From: an uncultured Bacteroides sp.
Lineage (GTDB): Bacteria > Bacteroidota > Bacteroidia > Bacteroidales > Bacteroidaceae
Direction of reading: 5' to 3'
Length of the DNA stretch: 64,000 nt
NCBI RefSeq assembly: GCF_963678845.1
Contig: NZ_OY787464.1
Coordinates: 62,001 to 126,000 of the forward strand
This document shows positions 34,560 to 42,527 of this stretch, in pieces. The notes beneath the pieces are model-generated. The model was given only the letters and a program-made list of their open reading frames with translations. It was not told the DNA's origin and did not search any database. The stretch's first letter is position 1. Each line of letters starts with the position of its first letter. The position numbers and the translations under genes were made by a program.

Positions 34560-36896
34560 ATGAATTATTTATTTCGATCACTAATTGTTATGTTTGCTCT
34601 TAGCATTGCTTCCTGCTCTATTGCGCAGAATCAGTCGTCGGGAGGAACGTTTAAGGCGGGGAAAAATACATTCCTCTTAAATGATAAGCCTTTTGTTATT
34701 AAAGCAGCAGAGATACACTATCCGCGTGTGCCCGATGCTTATTGGGAACATCGCATTGAGATGTGTAAATCTCTGGGTATGAATACACTCTGCCTATATG
34801 TGTTCTGGAATCTTCACGAACAGAACCCCGATGAGTTCGACTTTACCGGTAACAAGGACATTGCCCGGTTTTGTAGGTTGGCACAGAAGCATGGCATGTA
34901 CGTCATTGTGCGTCCGGGGCCTTATGTGTGTGCTGAGTGGGAGATGGGCGGACTGCCTTGGTGGTTACTTAAAAAGAAAGATATAAAACTTCGTACAATG
35001 GATTCCTATTACATGGAACGTGTGCGTAAGTTTATGAAAGAGGTTGGCAAGCAACTGGCCGATCTGCAGATTACCCGTGGGGGAAACATTATCATGGTAC
35101 AGGTAGAGAACGAATATGGCTCTTACGGTACAGATAAACCTTACGTAAGTGCCATCAGAGACATCGTTCGTGAATCGGGCTTTACTGAAGTGCCGTTGTT
35201 CCAGTGCGACTGGAGTTCTAACTTCACCAACAATGCGCTCGATGATTTGCTGTGGACAGTAAACTTTGGTACCGGTGCCAACATTGAAGATCAGTTTAAG
35301 AAGCTGAAAAGCCTTCGTCCGGAAACCCCGCTGATGTGCAGCGAGTTCTGGTCCGGTTGGTTCGACCATTGGGGACGTAAGCACGAAACCCGCGAAGGCG
35401 CTACCATGGTGGCTGGTCTCAAAGATATGCTCGATCAGAATATCTCCTTTAGCCTTTACATGACCCACGGAGGAACAACCTTTGGTCATTGGGGCGGAGC
35501 GAACAACCCTGCATACTCGGCTATGTGTAGTTCTTATGATTACGATGCTCCAATTAATGAATCAGGAAATGTAACGCCAAAGTTCTGGCAGTTGCGCGAA
35601 TTGCTATCTAAATACGTAGCTCCGGGAGAAAAGCTTGCCGATGTACCTGCTGCCAATCCGGTAATAGAGATTCCCGAAATCAAGTTCCAGAAAGCAGCTC
35701 CGCTATTCAGCAATCTGCCTGCACCTAAAACAAGTGTAGACATTCAGCCAATGGAGCAGTTCAATCAGGGATGGGGAAGCATACTCTACCGCACCGCTCT
35801 GCCTAAAGTAAAAGCAGGAACCACACTGCTTCTTACCGAAATGCACGACTGGGCACAGGTGTTTATCAATGGTAAGCTCGTTGGTCGTCTCGACCGCCGT
35901 CACGGAGAGTTCAGCCTTACCCTTCCTGCCGTTAATGCCGGCTCACGACTCGATATTCTTGTTGAGGCTATGGGACGTGTTAACTTTGATAAATCTATCC
36001 ACGACCGTAAAGGAATCACCGAAAAGGTGGAATTGTTATTGAATGGCAATGCCACAAATCTGAAAAACTGGACTGTATATAACCTTCCGGTTGATTACAA
36101 ATTTGTTCAGGATAAGAAATACTCCGCAAAAGGTAAGCAAGCCGGTCCGGCATATTACCGTGCTACGTTTAATCTTAGCAAAACAGGCGATACATTCCTC
36201 AATATGCAGACATGGGGCAAGGGTATGGTTTGGGTAAACGGACATGCCATGGGCCGTTTCTGGGAAATTGGTCCGCAGCAAACACTTTACATGCCAGGAT
36301 GCTGGTTAAAGAAGGGCGTGAACGAAATTATTGTTCTCGACCTCAAAGGCCCAAAGCAAGCTTCAATCAAAGGTTTGAAAACTCCTATCCTTGATATGCT
36401 TCGCGAGAAAGCTCCTGAAACCCACCGTAAATCCGGTCAGAAACTAGAACTTCAGAACGAAACACCAGCAGCACAAGGCGCATTTACCCTTCGTAACGGA
36501 TGGCAGGAAGTGAAGTTCGGTGAAGAAGTCAAAGGACGCTATTTCTGTCTGGAAGGACTTTCCGCATTCGATGGTTCAAACGTGGCATCTGTTGCAGAGC
36601 TACACGTATTGGGAGCTGATGGTCAGCCTCTTTCACGCGAGAGCTGGAAGATTCTTTATGCAGACAGCGAAGAGACAAGAAGCGGTAACCGCACAGCCGA
36701 TAAGATATTCGACCTGCAGGAATCTACCTTCTGGAGTGCGGTAGACAATGCTGCTTATCCTCATCAGGTGGTTATCGACCTGGGCAAAGATACTCAGATC
36801 ACAGGTTTCCGTTATCTGCCCCGTGCCGAGAGTGGTTGTCCGGGCATGATTAAGGACTTTAAGGTTTATGTAAAGTCAACTCCTTTTAAGTACTAA
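34560..36896 (+). CDS. GH35 family beta-galactosidase
   Basis: A 778-residue exported beta-galactosidase of family GH35. The signal peptide contains a possible lipobox (LSIASC, Cys19), so it may be lipid-anchored. The N-terminal TIM barrel (~30-350) shows PRVPDAYWEHRIEMCKSLG, the acid/base glutamate E185 in VENEYGSYG and the nucleophile E262 in CSEFWSGWFDHWG. Beta-sandwich domains follow, and the last ~110 residues form an F5/8-type (discoidin-like) domain ending GMIKDFKVYVKS. The DNA encoding that final segment is repeated, with 9 differences in 56 bp, at 38415-38470. Confidence 0.94.
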   Translation: MNYLFRSLIVMFALSIASCSIAQNQSSGGTFKAGKNTFLLNDKPFVIKAAEIHYPRVPDAYWEHRIEMCKSLGMNTLCLYVFWNLHEQNPDEFDFTGNKDIARFCRLAQKHGMYVIVRPGPYVCAEWEMGGLPWWLLKKKDIKLRTMDSYYMERVRKFMKEVGKQLADLQITRGGNIIMVQVENEYGSYGTDKPYVSAIRDIVRESGFTEVPLFQCDWSSNFTNNALDDLLWTVNFGTGANIEDQFKKLKSLRPETPLMCSEFWSGWFDHWGRKHETREGATMVAGLKDMLDQNISFSLYMTHGGTTFGHWGGANNPAYSAMCSSYDYDAPINESGNVTPKFWQLRELLSKYVAPGEKLADVPAANPVIEIPEIKFQKAAPLFSNLPAPKTSVDIQPMEQFNQGWGSILYRTALPKVKAGTTLLLTEMHDWAQVFINGKLVGRLDRRHGEFSLTLPAVNAGSRLDILVEAMGRVNFDKSIHDRKGITEKVELLLNGNATNLKNWTVYNLPVDYKFVQDKKYSAKGKQAGPAYYRATFNLSKTGDTFLNMQTWGKGMVWVNGHAMGRFWEIGPQQTLYMPGCWLKKGVNEIIVLDLKGPKQASIKGLKTPILDMLREKAPETHRKSGQKLELQNETPAAQGAFTLRNGWQEVKFGEEVKGRYFCLEGLSAFDGSNVASVAELHVLGADGQPLSRESWKILYADSEETRSGNRTADKIFDLQESTFWSAVDNAAYPHQVVIDLGKDTQITGFRYLPRAESGCPGMIKDFKVYVKSTPFKY

Positions 36897-36897
36897 G
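36842..36897 (+). repeat. Source copy of the duplicated GH35 3' tail
   Basis: The last 56 bp of the GH35 gene and stop codon match 38415-38470 at 47 of 56 positions; the first 24 bp are identical. Confidence 0.85.
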
Positions 36898-36926
36898 CCA
36901 GGATTAACCGTTAAACAAATTAAGTA

Positions 36927-36963
36927 AAGGGCCAGACTTCTAAAAGTTTGACCCTTTTTTATT
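36927..36963 (+). terminator. Terminator after GH35
   Basis: Stem AAGGGCCAGACTT / AAGTTTGACCCTT (two G-U pairs) followed by TTTTTT. Confidence 0.85.
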
Positions 36964-37077
36964 TCTTTATTCCCAACTCTCCTTCAAAATATCAAAAGTA
37001 CCTTTGCTTTGTTCATCTTTCTTTCTAAAAAAGATATTTTTTTATCATTGTTTCTTTTTAATGAGGAAACTTTTCGT

Positions 37078-37085
37078 TAGTTTTG
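37078..37085 (+). promoter_or_regulatory. -7 promoter box
   Basis: TAGTTTTG fits TAnnTTTG, 27 bp upstream of the ATPase gene start. Confidence 0.6.
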
Positions 37086-37112
37086 TACTTATAAAAAAGA
37101 AACAATGGAACA

Positions 37113-38414
37113 ATGAAAAGGAAAGAATTGCTTAAACAGTTAATAGTTACCTATCAGGAGACTCTTTCTATGGAGGTGGAACAGAGAGGAGTAGAGCTGC
37201 CACTACATACCGGAAAGATTATAACGGTAACGGGTGTTCGCCGTTGTGGAAAATCGTGCTTATTTACATTGGCAATTAAACAACTTTTGGTAGAAGGTGT
37301 GGATCGCAGGAAGATTTTATTCCTTAATTTCGACGATGAACGTCTGCAGTTTGACAGAGAAGGATTCGATGAAATTCTTGATGCTTATCGGGAATTATAT
37401 GCCGATATACCTATGAATGAGGTTTATATATTTTTTGATGAGATACAAATGGCCGATTCTTGGGAGCAGTTTGTACGCCGGGTATACGATCAGGAAACTC
37501 GTAATTTGTTTATTACAGGGTCAAATTCAAAGATGCTTTCGTCTGAAATAGCCACTTCTTTACGTGGACGCACTCTTCAATTTGAAGTTTTTCCACTATC
37601 TTTTAAAGAATTTTGTATTTTCCGAAAGGTAGATACTAATTATTATGTAGCAACAAACAGAGCCCCGTTACTCAATCTTTTTTATGATTATTTACGTTAC
37701 GGAGCTTTTCCGGAAGTTGTAATGGGCGATAGTCGTTTTAGAGAGCAGATGTTGCAGGAGTATTTTTTTGTAATGCTGTATAAAGACCTTGTAGAACGAT
37801 ATAACATTCGTAATCCGGCACCCGTAAGATATTTTATTAAGCGAATTCTGGCAAATATAACAAAGCCAACTTCGATTAATAAGCTGTATAATGAACTGAA
37901 ATCTCAGGGAGTTACTGTGGGGAAAAATACCCTTTACGAGTTAATTGAACAGATAGAAGCTATTTATTTGTTATTGCCTTTGACCAAATATGATCCTTCG
38001 TTGGTGAAAGAGAATAGCGCTGATAATAAATATTATTGCATTGATAATGGATTAAGGGGGGCGTTGCTTGCCTCTCATGGTGAGGATAATGGTGCTTTGC
38101 TCGAAAATTTGGTTTATCTTTATTTAAGAAGATCTCTACCTTTTGGGCGTGGTTTGTTTTATTTTAAAGGCAAGCGTGAATGCGATTTTTTGATAACAGA
38201 TAAGCAAGAAGTTTCATCTTTGATTCAAGTTTCATGGGATATTAGTGAGCCCGAAACCAAAAAAAGAGAGATAGATGGATTGCTCGAAGCAGCTACAGCT
38301 ACTGGATGTAGTCGTTTACTGATTATCACCGCCGAGGCTGAAGAGGAAATTACTATTGGAAATATGAAAATTGAGATTTTGCCTGCATGGAAATGGATGC
38401 TGGAATCGCTTTAA
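37113..38414 (+). CDS. AAA family ATPase with DUF4143 domain
   Basis: A 433-residue P-loop ATPase of the AAA_14/DUF4143 type, common in anaerobes as scattered single accessory genes. The Walker A is GVRRCGKS (residues 41-48), Walker B is FFDEIQ (~110) and a sensor-like FITGSNSKMLSSE follows. The C-terminal DUF4143 part contains a nuclease-like ...GKRECDFLITDK... segment, similar to the D..E-x-K arrangement of restriction-like folds. Its role is unknown; roles in mobile DNA or defence have been suggested for relatives. The stop codon directly abuts a GH35-tail copy, a sign of insertion. Its own promoter and a following hairpin make it one unit. Confidence 0.9.
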   Translation: MKRKELLKQLIVTYQETLSMEVEQRGVELPLHTGKIITVTGVRRCGKSCLFTLAIKQLLVEGVDRRKILFLNFDDERLQFDREGFDEILDAYRELYADIPMNEVYIFFDEIQMADSWEQFVRRVYDQETRNLFITGSNSKMLSSEIATSLRGRTLQFEVFPLSFKEFCIFRKVDTNYYVATNRAPLLNLFYDYLRYGAFPEVVMGDSRFREQMLQEYFFVMLYKDLVERYNIRNPAPVRYFIKRILANITKPTSINKLYNELKSQGVTVGKNTLYELIEQIEAIYLLLPLTKYDPSLVKENSADNKYYCIDNGLRGALLASHGEDNGALLENLVYLYLRRSLPFGRGLFYFKGKRECDFLITDKQEVSSLIQVSWDISEPETKKREIDGLLEAATATGCSRLLIITAEAEEEITIGNMKIEILPAWKWMLESL

Positions 38415-38470
38415 GGGCATGATTAAGGACTTTAAGGTATATGTAAAGGCTGAAGCTTTTAAATACTAAG
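38415..38470 (+). pseudogene. Remnant of a GH35 gene 3' end
   Basis: Starting at the base after the ATPase stop codon, 56 bp encode GMIKDFKVYVKAEAFKY plus a stop, matching the end of the GH35 beta-galactosidase (36842-36897). It is in an open frame but has no start. The divergence (9 of 56) suggests it came from a paralogous GH35 gene or an old duplication, not a recent copy. Confidence 0.85.
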
Positions 38471-38487
38471 AAAGAATTAATATAATA

Positions 38488-38544
38488 ACGCCTTCTTACA
38501 GGTTGCATCTTTTTATGGGCGCAATTCTGTAGTGAGGCGTTTTT
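38488..38544 (+). terminator. Terminator hairpin
   Basis: Long imperfect stem: ACGCCT/AGGCGT at the base, then CTTACAG/CTGTAG inside, and a T5 run. It lies after the GH35 remnant, so it may have belonged to the lost gene and now serves the ATPase gene. Confidence 0.75.
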
Positions 38545-38568
38545 GTGAAATAAATTCCGCTTTATTCT

Positions 38569-39016
38569 TTATACTCCCAACACAATATCAGGGTCAATAT
38601 TAAGTTTCTTACTTATTTCCCTTGCAACCTTCAATGTAGGTTCACTCTTTCCTGAGAGATATTCGCTAATACGTGACGGGCTAACGTTTAAAAGCTCAGA
38701 AAGTTTGTTTTGATTAATCCTCATTTCATACATACGAAGTTTAATTACCTCCATCAATGAAGGCTTTTGAATGGGATAATGCTCATCGTCATAATCTGCT
38801 ACAAGATTTGAAAGGAGTTCCAGCTCTATCCATTCCCCTTTATATTGAAAACATAATGTTGATTACCTACGCTGTCAACACTACTGAATGTTTCTTTTAC
38901 ATCTGCAGCGCATAACCAGTCAGCTCTGTTTGTTTTATCAAACCATTCTTCGAGCGCTATTTCGGCATCTGCATGCTTTTTATAGAAGATAACCAAAGAT
39001 CGGTGTGCGATATCAT
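38569..39016 (-). pseudogene. Degenerate higBA toxin-antitoxin pair
   Basis: Read on the minus strand from the ATG at 39016, a HigB-like toxin frame is present after a one-base frameshift: IAHRSLVIFYKKHADAE, then ALEEWFDKTNRADW, DVKETFSSVDSVGNQHYVF and NIKGNG-stop. The antitoxin frame joins it almost at once: GEWIELELLSNLVADYDDEHYPI, then LMEVIKLRMYEMRINQNKLSELL and the HTH-XRE part SPSRISEYLSGKSEPTLKVAREI to VLGV-stop. HigB has lost its C-terminal half and HigA its start, so one deletion joined the two. A HigA fragment could still be translated from the ATG at 38757 or 38754. A minus-strand -7 box (TACATTTG, 39035-39042) remains. Confidence 0.82.
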
Positions 39017-39159
39017 AATATTTAGTATTTAATACAAATGTAGAAATGTTATTCTGGATTTCAAAATAATATTTTATTTTTTAGAATTTTATAATTAAAA
39101 CATCTGATTATTAAATATATAATAGTGGATAGTAACGAATGAGAAGACTAAATAAAAAT

Positions 39160-39197
39160 GAAAAGAGAAACCGAATTGTATTTCAGTTTCTCTTTTC
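39160..39197 (-). terminator. Terminator of the amidase gene
   Basis: Perfect 12-bp stem GAAAAGAGAAAC / GTTTCTCTTTTC; on the minus strand it follows the amidase stop and is followed by a T-rich run. Confidence 0.8.
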
Positions 39198-39202
39198 TCA
39201 TT

Positions 39203-39649
39203 TTATTCCCAGCGCTCTTTCAAAACATCAAAAACCGGACATTCTTTTACACGCTCCCAGGGGTCAACAATTCCGTTATAATTCTTGTCCGGACTTAAAT
39301 CCCTGTGCCCCACAACCTTGCTGCCTGGAAACTGTTTCAATAACTTGCTTACCAGGGTGTGAAGCGCTATTTGCTGCGACAGGGTACGGGTATCTGCCGG
39401 TTTGGAGTTGGCATCTAAGCCGCCTTCGTAGCAGATACCGATGGATTTGGCATTGTATCCGCGGGCATGGGCACCTACCTCGTCGAGTGGACGCATGGGT
39501 TCCACCCGTCCGCTTTTGCGAATGTAGTAATGATAGCCCCACGAACTGAAGCCCATTACCTTGTGTGCCGAATTGATGTCTTGTGCCGTTACGTCTCTGT
39601 CTGCTCGTGTTGCCGAACAATGAATCACTATCAAATTAATTTCTCTCAT
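39203..39649 (-). CDS. N-acetylmuramoyl-L-alanine amidase
   Basis: A 148-residue zinc amidase (Amidase_2/PGRP fold) like phage T7 lysozyme, which cuts the bond between muramic acid and the stem peptide. Zinc ligands are in VIHCSATR (His9) and the C-terminal VVGHRDLSPDKN; SWGYHYYIRKSGRV is the substrate groove and GICYEGGLD is a further family motif. No signal peptide is present, so export needs a holin or lysis. It belongs to the phage-like module with the HU-like, DUF4248 and DnaB genes. The pair amidase + HU-like is common in Bacteroides genomes. Confidence 0.93.
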   Translation of the reverse strand: MREINLIVIHCSATRADRDVTAQDINSAHKVMGFSSWGYHYYIRKSGRVEPMRPLDEVGAHARGYNAKSIGICYEGGLDANSKPADTRTLSQQIALHTLVSKLLKQFPGSKVVGHRDLSPDKNYNGIVDPWERVKECPVFDVLKERWE

Positions 39650-39710
39650 ACTCTTTTCTGTTGTTTGCCTTGTTTCTACAAAAGTCGTTCTTATTTATTC
39701 TGCTCTCTCT

Positions 39711-39920
39711 AATTCCGGCATTGCCTTACATTGGTGATTGCCGTTATTTTGGAAATAGTAAAATGCCGTAAACTTGTTTTGTTGCTTCTGAAGATCAGTG
39801 TTTTATACGGTATAATGCCGTAAAGTTCCAATTTAGCGAGTGCTGCTATTCCTCTTTTTCGTAATTCCGGCATTGCTTTGTATTGGTAGTTGCCGTTATT
39901 TCAGAAACCACAAAATGCGG
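39711..39920. repeat. 58-bp direct repeat pair
   Basis: Copy 1 is 39711-39768 and copy 2 is 39863-39920, both beginning AATTCCGGCATTGC and both ending in an AAAATGC motif. Shorter ATGCCGTAAA elements lie between and after them. The function is unknown. Confidence 0.7.
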
Positions 39921-39951
39921 GAAAACCTCTTCTGAAAGAAGCTTTCCCCGC
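39917..39951 (-). terminator. Terminator hairpin
   Basis: Stem GCGGGAAAACCTCTTCT / AGAAGCTTTCCCCGC with a 3-nt loop just downstream of the stop of the small minus-strand gene. Confidence 0.78.
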
Positions 39952-39955
39952 TTTG

Positions 39956-40225
39956 TTATTGCCTGTCCTTGCAACCGGTTACTGCACATTGCGCTTTTAG
40001 TGCGGTGTTTAGTTGGGCGTTGAGGGTGATAATCTCCTGATACATCTGCCGTACCTTTTCCGATAGCTCGAAATAATCCGTTTCAAACTTCGTGATTTGC
40101 TCCATCAGGTAGTCGAACTGACTTTTCACCAGATCGGTGAACTCTTGAACCTGCTTGGCGTCCTTCTTTCTCAGAAAAGGAAGTACCACTTGCAGTATGT
40201 TTACTATGCCGTCTATGATTTTCAT
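39956..40225 (-). CDS. Small coiled-coil hypothetical protein of the amidase module
   Basis: An 89-residue protein starting MKIIDGIVNILQVVLPFLRKK, an amphipathic helix, followed by a long helical region with heptad-like repeats (FTDLVKSQFDYLMEQITKFETDYFELSEKVRQMY). It has a short cysteine-containing tail (QCAVTGCKD). I do not recognise a family. It sits between the HU-like gene and the amidase on the same strand, so a structural or membrane-permeabilising role in the phage-like module is possible but not shown. No signal peptide is evident. Confidence 0.72.
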   Translation of the reverse strand: MKIIDGIVNILQVVLPFLRKKDAKQVQEFTDLVKSQFDYLMEQITKFETDYFELSEKVRQMYQEIITLNAQLNTALKAQCAVTGCKDRQ

Positions 40226-40406
40226 TTTTCCGTTTTGTTTATTGATTTACTTTGTTTATTTGATTGGGTGGGAGAGCACTGTAGGGCTTTAAGCAACTTC
40301 GCTGCCGGGAGTAATTATTTCACGGCAACGAAGAACTTTACCTAAGCTTCTTTGACTGATTCCATGTGTGTAGATACCAATCTAGCTTTACTATGCAACT
40401 GCTTAC

Positions 40407-40838
40407 CTATGCCCCGGTAACAGGAGCGGTAGAGGCTTTGGTTTTCACCGGAAGCTTGGCTACTTGCGAGTAGATCAGCGTCTTTTGCATATTGGTGAGC
40501 AACTTACCCGGACGGAAGGCGATCTTTGCCCCACGAATCATGGATGAGTTATACTCTTCTTCCTTCTCGGCACCGTTGCTGCTTAGTCCCACCTGGAAGC
40601 TGCCGAAGTTGCCCAGACGGATAATCTGACCTTTAGACAAACCTTGCTTCATCGACTCGAGCACACTCTCCAGCACTGCCGATACGTCCGCTTTGGTTAC
40701 AGTACATCTTCCGTTTACATCTTCGCAAAGCGAATCAAAATCTACCTCACCATATGCTTGCGCATGTGCGTAATACTTGCCTGGTAAACTCATTTTAGCC
40801 GGATTCTTTCTCATTACAACTGAATACTTTACACTCAT
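40407..40838 (-). CDS. HU-like DNA-binding protein
   Basis: A 143-residue protein with a Bacteroidales-type HU fold: VTKADVSAVLESVLESMKQGLSKGQIIRLGNFGSFQVGLSS is the helix and beta-arm core, preceded by a family-specific extension (MSVKYSVVMRKNPAKMSLPGKYYAHAQAYGEVD). Unlike housekeeping HU, it is longer and carries a basic C-terminal tail. These proteins are usually linked to prophage-like or capsule-associated modules, where they may organise DNA or regulate genes. A minus-strand -7 box (TATCTTTG, 40905-40912) lies about 67 bp upstream. Confidence 0.9.
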   Translation of the reverse strand: MSVKYSVVMRKNPAKMSLPGKYYAHAQAYGEVDFDSLCEDVNGRCTVTKADVSAVLESVLESMKQGLSKGQIIRLGNFGSFQVGLSSNGAEKEEEYNSSMIRGAKIAFRPGKLLTNMQKTLIYSQVAKLPVKTKASTAPVTGA

Positions 40839-40904
40839 TTTTCTTTGTTTTTTTATGGTTAATACTTTGGTGGAGTGAGCTCTTATCTCCTTTTGTTAAC
40901 ACTA

Positions 40905-40912
40905 CAAAGATA
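40905..40912 (-). promoter_or_regulatory. -7 promoter box of the HU-like gene
   Basis: Minus-strand TATCTTTG (CAAAGATA on plus), giving a 5' leader of about 60 nt for the HU-like gene. Confidence 0.65.
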
Positions 40913-41065
40913 GCCTGTGAGGCATGTAGCAAAACAGGGAAATGCATTGGGTTGCATTTAAGTGAATTACTTACAATTATACAGCATTATATTGCTGTTA
41001 ATTCTTTGAAAAGAGAGCAATTTTTAGTAAATTTACGGTATGAACAACGAGTAAAAAAAGATAAA

Positions 41066-41287
41066 ATGGAAGAAGAATTCAGAATACGTACTTACACAAA
41101 GGCCGAGTTGGCACACCTTTACAATCCCTGCATGACCATTCCCAGTGCATTGCGCACACTTTCCAAGTGGATTACGGGCAACAGAGCCCTTGCCACTCAG
41201 CTATCTACGCTGGAGTATAATCATCGCAGCCGCATATATACCCCGAAGCAGGTGAAGGTTATTGTAGAACATTTGGGCGAACCGTAA
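41066..41287 (+). CDS. DUF4248 family protein
   Basis: A 73-residue DUF4248 protein (MEEEFRIRTYTKAELAHLYNPCMTIPSALRTLSKWITG, then YTPKQVKVIVEHLGEP). DUF4248 members are small Bacteroidales proteins found next to HU-like, amidase and DnaB genes; a DNA-binding role is likely but unproven. The frame is open from 40952 but the ATG at 41066 gives the usual start. It points away from the HU-like gene. A second, more distant DUF4248 protein lies at 46167. Confidence 0.82.
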   Translation: MEEEFRIRTYTKAELAHLYNPCMTIPSALRTLSKWITGNRALATQLSTLEYNHRSRIYTPKQVKVIVEHLGEP

Positions 41288-41308
41288 ACATATATGAGAC
41301 AAATTAGC

Positions 41309-41316
41309 TATTTTTG
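41309..41316 (+). promoter_or_regulatory. -7 promoter box
   Basis: TATTTTTG fits TAnnTTTG, 21 bp before the ATG at 41338. Confidence 0.62.
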
Positions 41317-41337
41317 TAGATTATAAAATAAAAGAAT

Positions 41338-41871
41338 ATGAAAAAGTTATTTTTAATCGCAATGGTTTTTGCATCCATGATGCTATCTACCAGTGAATTA
41401 CATGCGCAGACTGCTCAGTCCGATCTTAATCAGATAGAACTTCACAAGCAGCATTTGGGTACCTGGAAGTCGGAATACAATGACACTACGGAGGTTTATG
41501 TTTATACTCCTTACGGAAAAAGTGGTATGCAAGCCAGCTTTAAGAAGACCTATAAAGGAAAAATCCTGTTTCAGTGCCATCAGCTGTGGGGATATGATAA
41601 GCATAGCAACAGAATGATGGTAATGCAGTTTGAAAAGACTTCTCCAAATGCTACTATCTTTCTGAGTAATTTCCCTTCTAAGAACGTAAACGAAATAATT
41701 CCGGTGATAATCAGTGATACCGAGCACATTAAAAAGGGAGTTGAAGAGTGGAAAGAGGTATTTACCTCACATGATGTGTTTTTGCAAAACCACATGGTAT
41801 ACAATAAAACAATCAGAGTACGTACGTTTATGCGTGTAAACAATGAAAAAGAATCAAAGAAGAGCAGATAA
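41338..41871 (+). CDS. Secreted hypothetical protein
   Basis: A 177-residue protein with a signal peptide (MKKLFLIAMVFASMMLSTSELHAQ, cleavage after HAQ or HA). The mature part starts with a LHKQHLGTWKSEYND segment and a possible lipocalin-like beta barrel (YKGKILFQCHQLWGYDKHSNRMMVMQFEKTSPNATIFLS), with a single cysteine. The C-terminus is basic. It resembles the second domain of the lipoprotein at 24448 (LGTWKSEYND versus FAGRWKGKYGKD) only loosely. I do not recognise a function. A terminator hairpin (41851-41895) overlaps the stop codon. Confidence 0.75.
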   Translation: MKKLFLIAMVFASMMLSTSELHAQTAQSDLNQIELHKQHLGTWKSEYNDTTEVYVYTPYGKSGMQASFKKTYKGKILFQCHQLWGYDKHSNRMMVMQFEKTSPNATIFLSNFPSKNVNEIIPVIISDTEHIKKGVEEWKEVFTSHDVFLQNHMVYNKTIRVRTFMRVNNEKESKKSR

Positions 41872-41895
41872 CGAACTCTTCCTGATTCTTTTTTT
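41851..41895 (+). terminator. Terminator hairpin
   Basis: Stem GAATCAAAGAAGAG / CTCTTCCTGATTC with an 11-nt loop followed by TTTTTTT; its left arm overlaps the end of the secreted-protein gene. Confidence 0.83.
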
Positions 41896-42069
41896 GGTTG
41901 GTTAGGGAAATGATTACCGAGCATTAATAGCTAAAAAAAATTGTATGACGCAAAGAAACATAAACATAATTACGTGATAAAATTATTTAATTATTAAATG
42001 TTGAAAATTATAAAATTCTAATCCTGCTATAAGTGCGGATTGGTTTTTGGCCTTTGCAATGCAGAAGCT

Positions 42070-42431
42070 TTACTTTGTTTTCTGCTTCATCAGCCATTCC
42101 ATAGGTGGCACATAGTCCTCAATCTTGGTCATACTCTTGTTGTGCGAGAAATAGACCATGCCTGTCTCACCGTTTCGGTGCTTGGCGATGTTTAACACAC
42201 CAAGTCCCTCGGTGGGATAGCCGCTATCCTTGTCGGTAGGGATGTTGTAGAGCGCCGGACGATAGAGCATCACCACAATGTCCGCATCCTGTTCTATGGC
42301 ACCACTTTCGCGGAGGTCGCTCAGCTGTGGCTTTCCCCCGTAACGGTTTTCCGCCTCACGGTTCAGCTGACTAAGCAAAATTACCGGACAGTTCATCTCT
42401 TTAGCCAGAAGCTTTGCCTTGCGGGCAGTCC
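42070..42431 (-). pseudogene. DnaB-type helicase, C-terminal fragment
   Basis: The C-terminal ~120 residues of a DnaB-family helicase, separated from the rest by the IS110 element. It shows RKAKLLAKEMNCPVILLSQLNREAENR, the ESGAIEQDADIVVMLYRPA segment (Walker-like and arginine-finger region) and HRNGETGMVYFSHNKSMTKIEDY. The frame joins the N-terminal part (44036-45062) once the insertion is removed: ...EVATAS then R-TARKAKLLAKE. The visible ORF runs on into the element but that part is not helicase. On its own this fragment should be inactive. Confidence 0.9.
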
Positions 42432-42527
42432 CTATGTTTGTAATTAATATGCAGACGAACAAAGCATAAGCCAAGAGTATTAATATATTTGAGGTACCAA
42501 ACTTAAACAATTAAAAACTCAAAGCTT

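Larger units (their letters stand above)
39650..39955. other. Intergenic region with a direct repeat and terminator
   Basis: This 306-bp gap carries two 58-bp direct repeats (39711-39768 and 39863-39920, 46 of 58 bp identical) and the hairpin at 39917-39951. The small amidase-proximal stretch holds nothing else recognisable. Confidence 0.65.
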
